Counted from the stretch's first letter, positions 19,145-29,709 are shown. The stretch is DNA of 64,000 bases from Ramlibacter aurantiacus (GCF_016722895.1 NZ_JAEQNA010000004.1:310001-374000), one strand, 5' to 3'. Notes: generated from the sequence alone by a model not told the origin. A program made the numbers and translations.

Positions 19145-20473
19145 TCAAAGCGGCTCGACGCGCGCCACCAGCCCCGTGCGGTCGGACCGGTTGCCAAGCA
19201 CGATGCGCAAGCCGCAGCGCTGCGCGGCGCCGCGCGCGATGGACAGGCCCAGTCCGCTGCCGTGGGCGCCATAGCCCGGCAGTCGCACGAAGCGGTCGAA
19301 CACCCGCTCCAGCAGGGCCGGCGGAATGCCCGGGCCGGTATCGACCACCTCGAAACCCGCCCGGCCGTCCAGGGTGAACAGCCGCACGTCCACCACGCCG
19401 CCCTCCGGCGTGTAGTACAGGGCGTTCTCGATCAGGTTGTCCAGCACGCTGCGCAGGTCGTCGCTGTTGCAGGTGAGGGGCAACGGCAGGGCGCCGGCGG
19501 GCGCGACCAGGCCGAGGTCGATGCGGCGCTGGTCAGCCAGGGCGATCAGCGAGCTGATGCTCTCGCTGGCCTGGTCGCGCAGGTCCACCGTCGTCAGCGG
19601 CACCGGGTGGTCGGCCTCGCGCCGGGTGAGCTTGAGCAGCTGGTTGACGAGCCGCTGCGCGCGCCGCACGCCGGCTTGCAGGTGGCGCAGGCTTTCGGTA
19701 CAGGCGCCGGCCGGCATGTCGCCCTGCAGGTTCTCGACCTGCAGGGCGATGGCGGCGATCGGCGTGCGCAACTCGTGGGCCGCATCCTGCACGAAGCGCG
19801 GCTGGATCGCGAAGGCGTCCCGCAGGCGGCCCAGCAGCAGGTTGAAGGCGGCCACCAACGGCACGATCTCCCGGGGGACTTGTTCGAGCGGCAGCTCGCC
19901 CAGGTGCTCTTCGTCCCGACGCGCCGCCTGCGCCGCCACTTCCTGCACTTGCCGGGTGATGCGGCGCGCCACTCCCCACAGCGCCAGCAGCGCCGCCACC
20001 AGCAGCACGAGGACCGGCAGCACCACCTCCCGCGTGTGGCCGGCCGCCAGGGAGTTGCGGAAGGCGCCGCTTTGCAGCACCGAGACCTGCAGCCCGTCGA
20101 CCTCGCGCGCGGGGGTGACATAGGTGCGCCAGGGCACCCCGCGGTCCTGGAGCGTGTGGAAGCCGGGCTCGCCGGGCAGGGGCGGCAGCGCCGGCGACGC
20201 CGGGCGGCCCGGGCCGATGACCACGGCCACGAGGCTGCCGCGTTCGTGCGCGCGCGCCAGTGAAGGCGGCATCGGCGGCGTCGGGTCGGGCTGGCTCGCG
20301 ATCGAGGTCGCCAGCTGGCGCATCTGCTCGTCCATGTACTCGTGCACCATCCGGCTGCTGCTCGAGTAGGCGATCCACGCGGACGCCGCCCCGACCAGCA
20401 CGAACAGCGGGACCAGCGATGACAGCAGGATCCAGTGGATGGAGCGGCCGCCGCCTCGCGCCGCGGGCGTCAT
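19145..20473 (-). CDS. Sensor histidine kinase, QseC/TctE-like
   Basis: Inner-membrane kinase (442 aa): helix 1 about 14-35, periplasmic domain of about 110 residues rich in Pro, helix 2 about 149-170, HAMP, phospho-acceptor His233 in DAAHELRTPIAAI, then ATPase motifs NLIENALYYTPEGG, DTGPGIPP and GSGLGLSIARG. Domain order and pairing with an upstream regulator match QseC, TctE or PmrB type kinases; the exact stimulus cannot be told. Its ATG overlaps the regulator stop by 4 nt (ATGA), indicating translational coupling. Confidence 0.88.
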   Translation of the reverse strand: MTPAARGGGRSIHWILLSSLVPLFVLVGAASAWIAYSSSSRMVHEYMDEQMRQLATSIASQPDPTPPMPPSLARAHERGSLVAVVIGPGRPASPALPPLPGEPGFHTLQDRGVPWRTYVTPAREVDGLQVSVLQSGAFRNSLAAGHTREVVLPVLVLLVAALLALWGVARRITRQVQEVAAQAARRDEEHLGELPLEQVPREIVPLVAAFNLLLGRLRDAFAIQPRFVQDAAHELRTPIAAIALQVENLQGDMPAGACTESLRHLQAGVRRAQRLVNQLLKLTRREADHPVPLTTVDLRDQASESISSLIALADQRRIDLGLVAPAGALPLPLTCNSDDLRSVLDNLIENALYYTPEGGVVDVRLFTLDGRAGFEVVDTGPGIPPALLERVFDRFVRLPGYGAHGSGLGLSIARGAAQRCGLRIVLGNRSDRTGLVARVEPL

Positions 20474-21153
20474 TCGCGTGCCGGCGGTGCCGTCCCCGGC
20501 ATCGGGACCCGCCAGCCCAGGCCGCGCACGTTGCGGATGGCCGTGGCGCCCAGCTTGCGCCGCATGCCATGGATCAGGACATCCACGGCGTTGCTGCTCA
20601 CCTCCTCGCCCCAGCCATAGATGCGGCTTTCCAGCTGCTCGCGCGACAGGATGGCGCCGGGGCGCTCGAGCAGCGCATGCAGCAGGGCGAATTCGCGCGC
20701 CGACAACTGCTCGCGCCGGCCCTGCCGCACCACCTCGCGGGTGGTCAGGTCCAGCGCCAGTTCCTCATGCCCGATCAGTGAGTGCGCGCTGCCGTCCCGG
20801 CGCCGGATCACCGCCCGCATGCGCGCCAGCAACTCGCCGAAATCGAAGGGCTTGACCAGGTAGTCGTCCGCGCCGCTATCGAGCCCGAGGATGCGGTCGC
20901 CCACGCCGTCCCGCGCGGTGAGCACCACCACGGGCGTGGCGTCGCCCTGTCCGCGCATCCGGCGCAGCAGTCCCAGGCCGTCGCCATCGGGCAACCCGAG
21001 GTCCAGCAGCACGCAGGCGTAGTCGCCATCGCGCAGCGCACCTTGCGCGAGCTGGCCCTCGCGCAGGGTGTCCACCGAGAAGCCGTGCGCCTCCAGCGCC
21101 CGCCACAGGCCGTGGCCGATCATGGGATCGTCTTCGATCAGCAGCACGCGCAT
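20470..21153 (-). CDS. OmpR-family response regulator, QseB/PmrA-like
   Basis: A 227-residue regulator: receiver with EDD at 7-9, phospho-acceptor Asp51 in [11 protein letters not shown] and Lys in VKPFDFGE; winged helix with [22 protein letters not shown] and [16 protein letters not shown]. These segments are typical of the QseB/PmrA/TctD group. The frame is open 77 codons upstream, but the ATG at 21153 gives the standard start [13 protein letters not shown]. Coupled to its kinase by a 4-nt overlap. The 112-nt region to divergent pyrF holds both promoters. Confidence 0.9.
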   Translation of the reverse strand: MRVLLIEDDPMIGHGLWRALEAHGFSVDTLREGQLAQGALRDGDYACVLLDLGLPDGDGLGLLRRMRGQGDATPVVVLTARDGVGDRILGLDSGADDYLVKPFDFGELLARMRAVIRRRDGSAHSLIGHEELALDLTTREVVRQGRREQLSAREFALLHALLERPGAILSREQLESRIYGWGEEVSSNAVDVLIHGMRRKLGATAIRNVRGLGWRVPMPGTAPPARE

Positions 21154-21251
21154 GACCGGCTCCGGAGCTGTGTCGCAATGCAGCATGCCCACACCCACCC
21201 CCGGCTGCAAGCACAGCCGCCCATGCGAGAAGAAGGTCCGACCCGCGTTCT

Positions 21252-21257
21252 TACAAT
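21252..21257 (+). promoter_or_regulatory. Possible -10 element for pyrF
   Basis: TACAAT ends 8 nt before the pyrF ATG, in GC-rich surroundings. No convincing -35. If used, the mRNA would have a very short leader, which is also the layout in front of leuS. Confidence 0.35.
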
Positions 21258-21265
21258 GCCCCGCC

Positions 21266-22093
21266 ATGACCTTCATCGAGATGCTGCTGCAGGCCCAGCA
21301 GCGCAACGGCTCCATGCTCTGCGTCGGGCTGGACCCTGAACCCGCGCGGTTTCCTGGCGCTCTCCAGGGCGACGCCGGGCGCATCTACGACTTCTGTGCC
21401 CGCATCGTCGACGCCACCGCCGACCTGGTGATCGCCTTCAAGCCGCAGATCGCCTATTTCGCGGCCCATCGCGCCGAGGACCAGCTGGAACGGCTGATGG
21501 CCCACATGCGCCGGCAGGCGCCGCAGGTGCCGGTGATCCTGGACGCCAAGCGCGGCGACATCGGCTCGACGGCCGAACAGTACGCGCGCGAGGCCTTCGA
21601 GCGCTACGGGGCCGATGCGGTGACGCTCTCGCCCTTCATGGGCTTCGATTCGGTGCAGCCCTACCTGCGCTACGAGGGCAAGGGGGCCTTCCTGCTGTGT
21701 CGCACGTCCAACCCCGGGGGGGACGACCTGCAGAACCAGCGGCTGGCCAGCGTCGATGGCCAGCCGCTGCTGTACGAGCACATCGCCCGGCTGGCGCAAG
21801 GCCCCTGGAACCTCAACGGACAGCTCGGCCTGGTGGTCGGCGCCACCTATCCGGCCGAGATCGAGCGGGTGCGGCAGGTGGCGGCGAAGGTGCCACTGCT
21901 GATCCCCGGCGTGGGCGCGCAGGGCGGTGACGCCGCCGCCACCGTCAAGGCCGGCTGGCGCCCCGATGCGCCGATCGTGGTCGCTTCTTCGCGGGCCATC
22001 CTCTACGCCTCGGCCGGTGACGACTTCGCCGACGCCGCGCGCAGCGAGGCGCTGCGCACGCGGGAGCTGCTGCAGTCGGCACGCGGCGGCTGA
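21266..22093 (+). CDS. pyrF: Orotidine 5'-phosphate decarboxylase, subfamily 2
   Basis: Converts OMP to UMP in the last step of pyrimidine synthesis. The length of 275 residues and the motif LDAKRGDIG at 92-100 (active-site Lys95) mark the PyrF subfamily 2 seen in betaproteobacteria and actinobacteria. Other supports: [15 protein letters not shown] at the N-terminus, [15 protein letters not shown] in the middle and the phosphate-binding segment [10 protein letters not shown] near the C-terminus. The chosen ATG matches the family N-terminus [16 protein letters not shown]. It stands alone between two genes of opposite direction. Confidence 0.96.
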   Translation: MTFIEMLLQAQQRNGSMLCVGLDPEPARFPGALQGDAGRIYDFCARIVDATADLVIAFKPQIAYFAAHRAEDQLERLMAHMRRQAPQVPVILDAKRGDIGSTAEQYAREAFERYGADAVTLSPFMGFDSVQPYLRYEGKGAFLLCRTSNPGGDDLQNQRLASVDGQPLLYEHIARLAQGPWNLNGQLGLVVGATYPAEIERVRQVAAKVPLLIPGVGAQGGDAAATVKAGWRPDAPIVVASSRAILYASAGDDFADAARSEALRTRELLQSARGG

Positions 22094-22103
22094 AGCTGCA
22101 GGG

Positions 22104-23657
22104 CTATCTGGCGGCGCGGGTCGTCGGGGCCAGGGCTTTCAGCCTGGCCTGCACCAGCGGCTCGAGCGAGCGCACCTGCACCTGGGCCAGCGATCTTTTC
22201 TTGAGGGCTTCCTCGCCAGCCTGGCTCACAGCCTGGACCCCGCATTGCACGGCCCGGTCGAAGTAGGTGATGAGCTGCTCCGGCGGGACCTGGGACCAGA
22301 AGGCGTCGAGCTGCAGGCCGCGCATGTCCAGCGCATCGGCCCAGCCGGGTGCCGACGGGGCCGGCAGCGTACGCGCTTCGCACAGCTGCCCCAACAACAA
22401 CAGGCGGGCCTGCGGGCTCGGGGCTGCAGCTTCCTGCAAGGCCTTGAGCTCGGCCAGGCGCAGTGCCTTGAACTTCACCCAGGCGTCGCCCTCGCGGCAC
22501 TGCGGCAGGGAGCCGGGATCTTCGGCCCGAAGCGTGGCGGCGGCGAGGTCCGACGGACTGGCCAGGGACATCAGGGCGCCCAACTGCATGCAGCGCATGT
22601 CGATGGCGATGCGCCAGCGGGGCGAGCCCGGAGGCGGCAGCGTGTGCGGATCGCGAACCATCTCCAGGGCAGCCAGCCGTTCAGCCCGGGACCGCAGCGC
22701 ATAGAGGGCCTTCAGGTGGATCCAGTGCATCGCCCGCTGGGCATCCGTGGTGGTGGCGGTGGCCGTGGCCGCGGCCGCGGTCAGGCTGGTGGCAGCTGCC
22801 AGGACGGCAGCCCAGACGCCGGGCGGTCGCCCGGCGTAGGCCTCGCGAAGCAGTTCGTAGCGCAGCCACTGACCGTTGGGCGGGGCATCCTGCAGCGTGG
22901 CGGGCCGCAGAAGCTTCGCGAGGTCGGCCTGCGCGCCTGGCTCGTCCGGTCGGGACAGCGCCCTGATCGTCAGGCCGCGAAGCTTCTGCACGGTTTCCCA
23001 GTGCGCATCGGAAGGCGCGGGCAGGGTGCGCGGCTCGCGGGCTGCCGCCCGGGCGCCTGCCCGTTGATCGTGCCGCAGCAATGGACCGAGTGCGAAGAGG
23101 TGGCCCGCACGGTCGAACAGGGCGGTGGCGAGTGCGGCGCGGCCGAAGCCGCGAAGGCTGGCCTCGTCGGTGAGCCTGACCCAGGCGGCCTGGCGGTCTT
23201 CAGCGGACAGCTGTCCGTACAGGCTCGCCAGCAGGGGGTCGGTTACGCGCATCACGTTCATTCGGGCGGCCGCACTGGAAACAGGCGTGCGCCGCCAGTT
23301 GGACACCGTCACCAGGGCGGCACGAATCTCTGCCGGGGCCATCCAGGCATGCATCGCGCGCAAGCTGTCCACGCGCTCGATCAGGGAGGGGGCCTGCGTG
23401 GCGCGATCGAGCAGTTCGCCCGATGCGGCTGGCGGCGCGATCGACGCACATGCCGAGGGCACGCTGGAGCGGGCCCGGCGCTGCGGCTGCGTGACCGGGG
23501 AGCCGAGGACCTCGCCGTCCTTGCCGTGTGGGTTCAGGTCGACAAGAGTCCGCTCGGCAGGGCGGTCGGGCCTGCGCGTTTCGGGACTCGCAGGTGCGAA
23601 AGAGGATACAGGCGCGAAAGAAGATGCGTATCGGGCGCTCGGACTGATGGGGGGCAT
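22104..23657 (-). CDS. Orphan protein with about six Trp-anchored ~45-residue repeats
   Basis: A 517-residue protein I do not recognise. Residues 1-90 are Ser/Pro/Ala/Arg-rich and probably disordered. Residues 205-470 hold an imperfect repeat whose conserved Trp falls at 220, 264, 312, 348, 393 and 439; five units have W-x5-[LM]-R, and three start with a TLPxP turn (211, 339, 430). The units are helical by composition, suggesting a solenoid. No signal peptide, membrane segment or catalytic motif. The ATG at 23657 has no strong ribosome site, so the start is uncertain. It stands alone, 10 nt from the convergent pyrF stop. Helical repeats with disordered N-termini occur in secreted effectors, but no secretion gene is nearby. 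Confidence 0.6.
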   Translation of the reverse strand: MPPISPSARYASSFAPVSSFAPASPETRRPDRPAERTLVDLNPHGKDGEVLGSPVTQPQRRARSSVPSACASIAPPAASGELLDRATQAPSLIERVDSLRAMHAWMAPAEIRAALVTVSNWRRTPVSSAAARMNVMRVTDPLLASLYGQLSAEDRQAAWVRLTDEASLRGFGRAALATALFDRAGHLFALGPLLRHDQRAGARAAAREPRTLPAPSDAHWETVQKLRGLTIRALSRPDEPGAQADLAKLLRPATLQDAPPNGQWLRYELLREAYAGRPPGVWAAVLAAATSLTAAAATATATTTDAQRAMHWIHLKALYALRSRAERLAALEMVRDPHTLPPPGSPRWRIAIDMRCMQLGALMSLASPSDLAAATLRAEDPGSLPQCREGDAWVKFKALRLAELKALQEAAAPSPQARLLLLGQLCEARTLPAPSAPGWADALDMRGLQLDAFWSQVPPEQLITYFDRAVQCGVQAVSQAGEEALKKRSLAQVQVRSLEPLVQARLKALAPTTRAAR

Positions 23658-23799
23658 GGTCTGCGGTGAAGGTGAGGCAGGTGACGGCTCGGCTGGGCCA
23701 GCGTGCGGTCACCCCGTGGCGGTGCCAGTCGCGAAGCCAGGGGATGCGTGGCCTGGCCCCCCGCCTTCGTTCCCCGGACGTGACGCCGCCCGCCCTGTT

Positions 23800-24828
23800 T
23801 CAGGGCGCGGTCGATTCCGCCGGCGTCGGCAGGTCGCGCCCCCACAGCCGCTGCCAGGTCCAGGCCAGCCAGGCCTTGGGATCGGCCCCGCGCGAACCGA
23901 GGTTCACCGGCCGCACCTCCTGCCAGCCCGAGCCGCGCTGCGCCACGCGGAAGGAGAAGGTGTAGAACGGCTCCTGCCCCATGCGCAGGTCGCTGAGCAC
24001 GGCCTGTCCATCGACCTCGCGCAAGCGCCAGAAACCGTGCGTGAACCACGCCATGCGCTGCACCGCCCACAGCCCGCCCAGTTCGCGATCGAGCGCGGGG
24101 TCACGCTCGAAGCGGCGCCACCGCATCGAGCGATCGGCATCGAGCAGCGAGTAGAAGCCCTCGCGATACCCGCGGCCGTCCTGGTCCATGGCCACCACGC
24201 GCCACAGCACGGTGTTGAAGGGCGTGGGGGTGACCAGCACGCGGGCCGGCGCCGCTGCGCTGGCGGCCAGGCTCTCCTGCGCGACACCCCGCACATGGTC
24301 CTGGGCCGCGAAGCTCCAGCCGAGGTAGGCGGTGGACAACGCCAGTCCGGCGATGTTCCAGCGCAGCCCCCGCCCAGACCGGCGCGCCAGTGCCACCCCC
24401 AGTCCCACCAGCAGGGGCACCGTGAAGAGCGGATCGATGATGAAGATGCTGCCCAGGCCGAACGGATGCTCGGAGAATGGCTGCAGCAGCTGCGTGCCGT
24501 ACACCGTGAACCAGTCGAGCAGCGGGTGCGTGAACAGGGCCAGCCACATCGCCAGCCACCAGCGCTTGAACGAGGCCGCATCGGGTGGCAGCCATTTCGC
24601 AAGCGCCGCCAGCGCCGGCGCCCCCAGCGTGAGCCAGAACAGCCCATGGCTGTGGCCCCGGTGGAAGGTCATGTTGCGCACCGCGTCGCCGTAGTCGATG
24701 AAGCTGTCGAGGTCGGGAATGGTCCCGGCCATCCCGCCCCACAGCGCGGCCTTCCACACGGCCGTGCGGCGGCCCATCACCGCCACGCCGAGCGCGGCAC
24801 CAAGGGCGAACTGGGAGACGGAATCCAT
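23800..24828 (-). CDS. YdjM-like membrane-bound metal-dependent hydrolase family protein
   Basis: A 342-residue membrane protein of the DUF457/YdjM type. The conserved N-terminal part carries GALGVAVMG, the Asp-rich GTIPDLDSFIDYGD, the FHRGHSHGLFW His motif and the THPLLDWFTVYGTQLL motif, the residues thought to bind metal; about four membrane helices follow, then a soluble C-terminal part. The activity of the family is not established. It lies 24 nt downstream of uvrA in the same direction and may be cotranscribed; enterobacterial YdjM is SOS-controlled, so linkage to uvrA is suggestive, though I see no LexA box. Confidence 0.85.
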   Translation of the reverse strand: MDSVSQFALGAALGVAVMGRRTAVWKAALWGGMAGTIPDLDSFIDYGDAVRNMTFHRGHSHGLFWLTLGAPALAALAKWLPPDAASFKRWWLAMWLALFTHPLLDWFTVYGTQLLQPFSEHPFGLGSIFIIDPLFTVPLLVGLGVALARRSGRGLRWNIAGLALSTAYLGWSFAAQDHVRGVAQESLAASAAAPARVLVTPTPFNTVLWRVVAMDQDGRGYREGFYSLLDADRSMRWRRFERDPALDRELGGLWAVQRMAWFTHGFWRLREVDGQAVLSDLRMGQEPFYTFSFRVAQRGSGWQEVRPVNLGSRGADPKAWLAWTWQRLWGRDLPTPAESTAP

Positions 24829-24852
24829 GGGCGGCGACCCTCGAAGAGGTGG

Positions 24853-27789
24853 TCAGGGCAGCAGGCGCCTGAGGTAGCGCCCGGTGTGGCTGTCGGGATG
24901 ATCGGCGATCGCTTCAGGCGTGCCCACGGCCACCACCCGGCCCCCGCCCGAGCCGCCTTCGGGGCCCATGTCGATGATCCAGTCGGCGGTCTTGATCACA
25001 TCGAGGTTGTGCTCGATCACCACGATGGTGTTGCCCGCATCGCGCAGCTGGTGCAGCACCTTGAGCAGCAGGTCGATGTCACCGAAATGCAGCCCGGTGG
25101 TGGGCTCGTCCAGGATGTACAGCGTGCGCCCGGTGTCGCGCTTGGACAGCTCCAGCGCCAGCTTCACGCGCTGCGCCTCGCCGCCCGACAGGGTGGTGGC
25201 CGCCTGCCCCAGCTTGACGTACGACAGGCCCACGTCCAGCAGCGTCTGCAGCTTGCGCGCGATGGCCGGCACGGGCTTGAGGAAGGCATGGGCGTCTTCC
25301 ACCGTCATGTCCAGGATCTGGGCGATGTTGCGGCCCTTCCATTGGACCTCCAGCGTCTCGCGGTTGTAGCGCTGGCCGCGGCAGACGTCGCAGGCCACGT
25401 ACACGTCGGGCAGGAAGTGCATCTCCACCTTGACCACGCCGTCGCCCTCGCAGGCCTCGCAGCGCCCGCCCGGCACGTTGAAGGAGAAGCGACCGGGGCC
25501 GTAGCCGCGTTCCTTGGCCAGGTTGGTGTCGGCCATCAGCTCGCGGATCGGCGTGAACACGCCGGTGTAGGTGGCGGGGTTGCTGCGCGGGGTGCGGCCG
25601 ATGGGCGACTGGTCGACGTTGATCACCTTGTCGAAGTGTTCGATACCCTCGATCTCGTCGTGCGGCGCGGGGTCTTCGTGGGCGCGGTACAGGGTGCGGG
25701 CCACGGCCGCATACAGCGTGTCGTTGACCAGCGTGGACTTGCCCGATCCCGAGACGCCGGTGACGCAGGTGAAGAGCCCGACCGGGACGTCGACGTCCAC
25801 ACCTTTGAGGTTGTTGCCGCGGGCCTTGCGGATGGCCAGCGCCTGCACCTGCCCGGGCTTGCCTTCCGGCTGCGGCAGCCAGGCCCTGCGGCGCGCGGGC
25901 ACCTCGATCTGGAGCACGCCGGCCAAGTAGCGGCCGGTGAGCGAGCGCTCGTCGGCCTGCACCTCGGCCGGCGTGCCCTGGGCCATCACCTGGCCGCCAT
26001 GCAGGCCGGCGCCGGGCCCCATGTCGATCACCTGGTCGGCCGCGCGGATCATGTCCTCGTCGTGCTCGACCACCAGCACGCTGTTGCCGATGTCGCGCAG
26101 GTGCTTGAGCGTGGCGATCAGCCGGTCGTTGTCGCGCTGGTGCAGGCCGATGCTGGGCTCGTCCAGCACGTACATCACGCCGGTGAGCCCCGAGCCGATC
26201 TGGCTGGCCAGGCGGATGCGCTGCGCCTCGCCGCCCGAGAGTGTCTCGGCGCTGCGATCCAGGCTGAGGTAGCTCAGGCCCACGTCATTCAGGAACTTCA
26301 GACGCGCCGCGATCTCGCGCACCACCTTGTCTGCGATCTCGGCCTTGGCGCCCTGCAGGCGCAGCTGCTCGAAGTAGGCCTGGCTCTCACGGAGCGTGGC
26401 GTGGCTGATTTCGTAGATCGCGCGGGCCTGCTCGCCGCTTCCCACGCGCACATGGCGGGCTTCGGTGCGCAGCCGGGTGCCGCGGCATTCGGGACAGGGC
26501 TGGGGGCTGCGCATGCGGCCCAGCTCCTCGCGCACCGCCACCGAGTCGGTCTCGCGATAGCGCCGCGCCAGGTTGGGGATCACGCCCTCGAAGGGGTGCT
26601 TCTTGCTCACCTTGCGGCCGCCGCTGCTGGTGCCCGACTCCATCAAGTAGCTGAACTTGATGGCCTCCTCGCCCGAGCCTTGCAGGAGGGCCTGCTGCAC
26701 GGCCGGCGGCAGGCTCTCGAAGGGCGTCTCCACGTCGAAACCGTAGTGCCTGGCCAGGCTCTCGATGAGGCTGAAGTAGTGGGGATTGCGCCGGTCCCAG
26801 CCCTTGATGGCGCCCGAGGCCAGCGAAAGGGACGGAAACGCCACCACGCGCTGCGGATCGAAGTGGTCCACCTGTCCCAGGCCGTCGCAGCCCGGGCAGG
26901 CACCCACCGGCGAATTGAAGGAGAACAGCCGGGGCTCCAGGTCGGCGATGGCGTAGTGGCAGATCGGGCAGGCGAAACGGGCGTTGAACAGGTGCTCGCG
27001 CCCGGTGTCCATCTCCAGCGCCACCGCGCGGCCCTCGGCCAGGCGCATGGCCGCCTCGAAACTCTCGGCCAGCCGCTGCTGCACCTCGGGCCGCACCCGC
27101 AGGCGGTCGATCACCACGTCGATGTCGTGCTTCTCGGTCTTCTTCAGGCCGGGCAGCTGCTCGACCTCGACCACCTCGCCGCCGACGCGGAAGCGCACGT
27201 AGCCCTGGGCCTGCATCTGCGCGAACAGCTCGCCGAACTCGCCCTTGCGCTCGCGCACCACGGGCGCCAGGATCATCAGCCGGGTGTCGGCCGGCAGGGC
27301 CAGCACGGTGTCCACCATCTGCGACACGGTCTGCGAACTCAGCGGGATGTCGTGGGTCGGGCAGTAGGGCGTGCCGGCGCGGGCGAACAGCAGGCGCAGG
27401 TAGTCGTGGATCTCGGTCACCGTGCCCACGGTGGAGCGGGGGTTGTGGCTGGTGGCCTTCTGCTCGATGGCGATGGCCGGCGACAGGCCTTCGATCAGGT
27501 CGACGTCGGGCTTGTCCATCAGCTGCAGGAACTGCCGGGCGTAGGCCGACAGGCTCTCCACGTAGCGCCGCTGCCCTTCGGCGTAGAGCGTGTCGAACGC
27601 CAGCGACGACTTGCCCGAACCCGACAGCCCCGTGATCACCACCAGCTGGTTGCGCGGAATGTCGAGGTCGAGGTTCTTGAGGTTGTGCGTGCGCGCACCG
27701 CGGATGGCGATGCGCTGCTGCAAGGCATGGCCCAGGTAGGCGCCGTCGGCGGGGGTGTTCAAGGGCGAAGGCCGGGAAAGAAAAACCAA
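24853..27789 (-). CDS. uvrA: Excinuclease ABC subunit A
   Basis: Damage-recognition ATPase of nucleotide excision repair. Two ABC modules: Walker [10 protein letters not shown] near residue 54 and GVSGSGKST in the second half, each with an LSGGEAQR signature; zinc-binding Cys clusters CPIC...CPGC and CEAC...CDVC. The full length is normal. The first available start is TTG at 27789, and no ATG precedes the ABC core (a second TTG lies nine codons on), so this uvrA probably uses a rare start codon, which would lower its expression; the exact start is uncertain. Followed closely by the YdjM-like gene and divergent from an MFS gene. Confidence 0.96.
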   Translation of the reverse strand: MVFLSRPSPLNTPADGAYLGHALQQRIAIRGARTHNLKNLDLDIPRNQLVVITGLSGSGKSSLAFDTLYAEGQRRYVESLSAYARQFLQLMDKPDVDLIEGLSPAIAIEQKATSHNPRSTVGTVTEIHDYLRLLFARAGTPYCPTHDIPLSSQTVSQMVDTVLALPADTRLMILAPVVRERKGEFGELFAQMQAQGYVRFRVGGEVVEVEQLPGLKKTEKHDIDVVIDRLRVRPEVQQRLAESFEAAMRLAEGRAVALEMDTGREHLFNARFACPICHYAIADLEPRLFSFNSPVGACPGCDGLGQVDHFDPQRVVAFPSLSLASGAIKGWDRRNPHYFSLIESLARHYGFDVETPFESLPPAVQQALLQGSGEEAIKFSYLMESGTSSGGRKVSKKHPFEGVIPNLARRYRETDSVAVREELGRMRSPQPCPECRGTRLRTEARHVRVGSGEQARAIYEISHATLRESQAYFEQLRLQGAKAEIADKVVREIAARLKFLNDVGLSYLSLDRSAETLSGGEAQRIRLASQIGSGLTGVMYVLDEPSIGLHQRDNDRLIATLKHLRDIGNSVLVVEHDEDMIRAADQVIDMGPGAGLHGGQVMAQGTPAEVQADERSLTGRYLAGVLQIEVPARRRAWLPQPEGKPGQVQALAIRKARGNNLKGVDVDVPVGLFTCVTGVSGSGKSTLVNDTLYAAVARTLYRAHEDPAPHDEIEGIEHFDKVINVDQSPIGRTPRSNPATYTGVFTPIRELMADTNLAKERGYGPGRFSFNVPGGRCEACEGDGVVKVEMHFLPDVYVACDVCRGQRYNRETLEVQWKGRNIAQILDMTVEDAHAFLKPVPAIARKLQTLLDVGLSYVKLGQAATTLSGGEAQRVKLALELSKRDTGRTLYILDEPTTGLHFGDIDLLLKVLHQLRDAGNTIVVIEHNLDVIKTADWIIDMGPEGGSGGGRVVAVGTPEAIADHPDSHTGRYLRRLLP

Positions 27790-27939
27790 ACATCATAGTT
27801 GGGGACGCGCTGGCGGCCGGCTGGCCAGGCCCTGGTTGGCCATGGCGGACAATGCACGGTCCGCCGGCCGGCGCGGCCGCCCGGCACCTCGCCTTCCTTT
27901 CCCGTTCCCGTGAGACCTTCTTCTTCCTCTTCCAGCCGC

Positions 27940-29148
27940 ATGACCGCGCTCGAGCGGCGGGCCAGCGGTTCCCTGGCGTCGGTGTTCGCCGCCCGCATGC
28001 TGGGGCTGTTCCTGGTGCTGCCGGTCTTCGCCCTGGAGGCCGCGCGCTACCCGGGCGGCGACGACCCCGCGATGATCGGCCTGGCCATGGGCATTTACGG
28101 CCTGACCCAGGGCCTGCTGCAGATCCCCTTCGGCATGGCGTCCGATCGATTCGGCCGCAAGCGCACCATCATCGCGGGACTGCTGGTGTTCGCCATCGGC
28201 AGCTTCATCGCCGCGGCCGCCGGCAGCTTGTTCTGGCTCATCGTCGGGCGCTCGCTGCAGGGCGCCGGGGCCGTGTCGGCCGCCGTCACCGCGCTGCTGG
28301 CCGACCAGACCCGGGACGAAGTGCGCACCAAGTCCATGGCCCTGGTGGGCGCCAGCATCGGGCTGATGTTCGCGCTGTCGCTGGTGGCGGCGCCGGTGCT
28401 GGCCGGCCTGGTCGGGCTGTCTGGCCTGTTCGCCCTCACCGGGGTGCTGGCGCTGGGCTGCATGGCCATCATCCGCTGGTGGACCCCGCCCGAGCCGGAG
28501 CAGCACCGCGCCGTGGCACGCGGCGGGCTCATGGAGGTGCTGCGGCACCCTCACCTGCTGCGCCTGGACGTGGGCGTGTTCGTGCTGCATGCGGTGCAGC
28601 TGGCCATGTGGGTGGCCGTGCCGGGCCTGCTGGTCGCCGCCGGGCTGGCCGCCGAGCACCACTGGCGTGTGTACCTCCCTGCCGTGCTGGCATCCTTCGT
28701 CGTCATGGCGGCGGTGCTCTTCCCCCTGGAGCGGCGCGGCTACCTGCGGGCGGTCTTCCTGGGTGCGGTGGCGCTGATCACGCTGGTGCAGCTGGGCTTC
28801 CTGCTGGTGGCGGGCCAGCCGGGCGTGGTCGAGCTGGCCGTGCTGCTCTTCCTGTTTTTCTGCGGCTTCAACGTGCTGGAAGCCAGCCAGCCCAGCATGG
28901 CCTCGCGCCTCGCGCGCGCGCAGGTTCGCGGGGCGGCGCTGGGCGTCTACAACACCCTGCAGTCCATCGGCTTCTTCGCCGGCGGCGCGGCCGGCGGCTG
29001 GCTGGCCAAGCACGCGGGCGTGCATGGCGTTTTTGGCGCCTGCGCCGCCTTCATGCTGCTGTGGCTGGCGGTCGCCTGGCACATGCGCGCGCCGGTCGCC
29101 GCGCCGACGGCCGAGCAGACGCTGGCCGACGAAGCGCAGGCCACATAA
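27940..29148 (+). CDS. MFS transporter, drug/metabolite efflux type
   Basis: Twelve-helix major facilitator protein (402 aa). The N-terminal helix LGLFLVLPVFALEA, the loop motif FGMASDRFGRKRTIIAG after helix two and PVLAGLVGLSG match the YajR-like group of the DHA1 family. Start taken at the ATG of MTALERRASG; a GTG eleven codons upstream (VRPSSSSSS) is possible. Lies between divergent uvrA and downstream ssb, 27 nt before the latter, so it may be cotranscribed with ssb; in many betaproteobacteria uvrA, this MFS gene and ssb keep this order. Substrate unknown. Confidence 0.88.
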   Translation: MTALERRASGSLASVFAARMLGLFLVLPVFALEAARYPGGDDPAMIGLAMGIYGLTQGLLQIPFGMASDRFGRKRTIIAGLLVFAIGSFIAAAAGSLFWLIVGRSLQGAGAVSAAVTALLADQTRDEVRTKSMALVGASIGLMFALSLVAAPVLAGLVGLSGLFALTGVLALGCMAIIRWWTPPEPEQHRAVARGGLMEVLRHPHLLRLDVGVFVLHAVQLAMWVAVPGLLVAAGLAAEHHWRVYLPAVLASFVVMAAVLFPLERRGYLRAVFLGAVALITLVQLGFLLVAGQPGVVELAVLLFLFFCGFNVLEASQPSMASRLARAQVRGAALGVYNTLQSIGFFAGGAAGGWLAKHAGVHGVFGACAAFMLLWLAVAWHMRAPVAAPTAEQTLADEAQAT

Positions 29149-29175
29149 TCGCCCGGATCATTCCGGAGGAACCTC

Positions 29176-29709
29176 ATGGCATCCGTCAACAAAGTCATCC
29201 TCGTCGGCAATTGCGGCCGCGATCCCGAAATCCGCTACCTGCCCTCCGGGCAGGCCGTCGCCAACGTCAGCGTGGCCACCTCCAGCCGCCGCAAGGACAA
29301 GACCAGCGGCGAGACGGTGGAAGACACCCAGTGGCACCGCGTCACCTTCTATGACCGCCTGGCCGAGATCGCCGGCGAGTACGTCAAGAAGGGCCGTCCC
29401 ATCTACGTGGAAGGCCGCCTGAAGTACGGCAAGTACACCGGCCAGGACGGGGTCGAGCGCAACACGGTGGACATCATCGCCACCGAGTTGCAGCTGCTCG
29501 GCGGCCGCGAGGGCATGGGCGGTGGCGGTGGGGGTGGCGGCGACGACGAGTTCGCGGGTGGCGGCGGCGGTGGCGGCGGTGCCCCGCAGCGCCGGGCGGC
29601 CGCGCCGGCATCGCGCCCGGCCGGCGGTGGCGGTGCTCCCCAGCGCCCGGCCCCTGCGTCCAAGCCGGCGCAGGACTTCAGCGACATGGACGACGACATC
29701 CCTTTCTAA
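29176..29709 (+). CDS. ssb: Single-stranded DNA-binding protein
   Basis: SSB (177 aa), coats single-stranded DNA in replication, recombination and repair. N-terminal OB fold (residues 1-110: [52 protein letters not shown]), a long Gly-rich then Pro/Ala-rich linker (about 115-165), and the acidic C-terminal tip DMDDDIPF that docks partner proteins. GGAGG lies at proper distance from the ATG. A stem-loop directly overlaps the stop region. Confidence 0.97.
   Translation: MASVNKVILVGNCGRDPEIRYLPSGQAVANVSVATSSRRKDKTSGETVEDTQWHRVTFYDRLAEIAGEYVKKGRPIYVEGRLKYGKYTGQDGVERNTVDIIATELQLLGGREGMGGGGGGGGDDEFAGGGGGGGGAPQRRAAAPASRPAGGGGAPQRPAPASKPAQDFSDMDDDIPF

Noticed and set aside
23125..27798. A very long open frame (about 1,550 codons) on the plus strand opposite uvrA and its neighbours
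   Set aside because: It is a mirror of GC-rich coding on the other strand: its sequence is His/Gln/Arg/Gly/Val-rich without domains, while the minus strand encodes unmistakable UvrA and a YdjM-like protein.
27790..27939. LexA box between uvrA and the MFS gene
   Set aside because: No CTGT-N8-ACAG-like sequence was seen; SOS control cannot be claimed.
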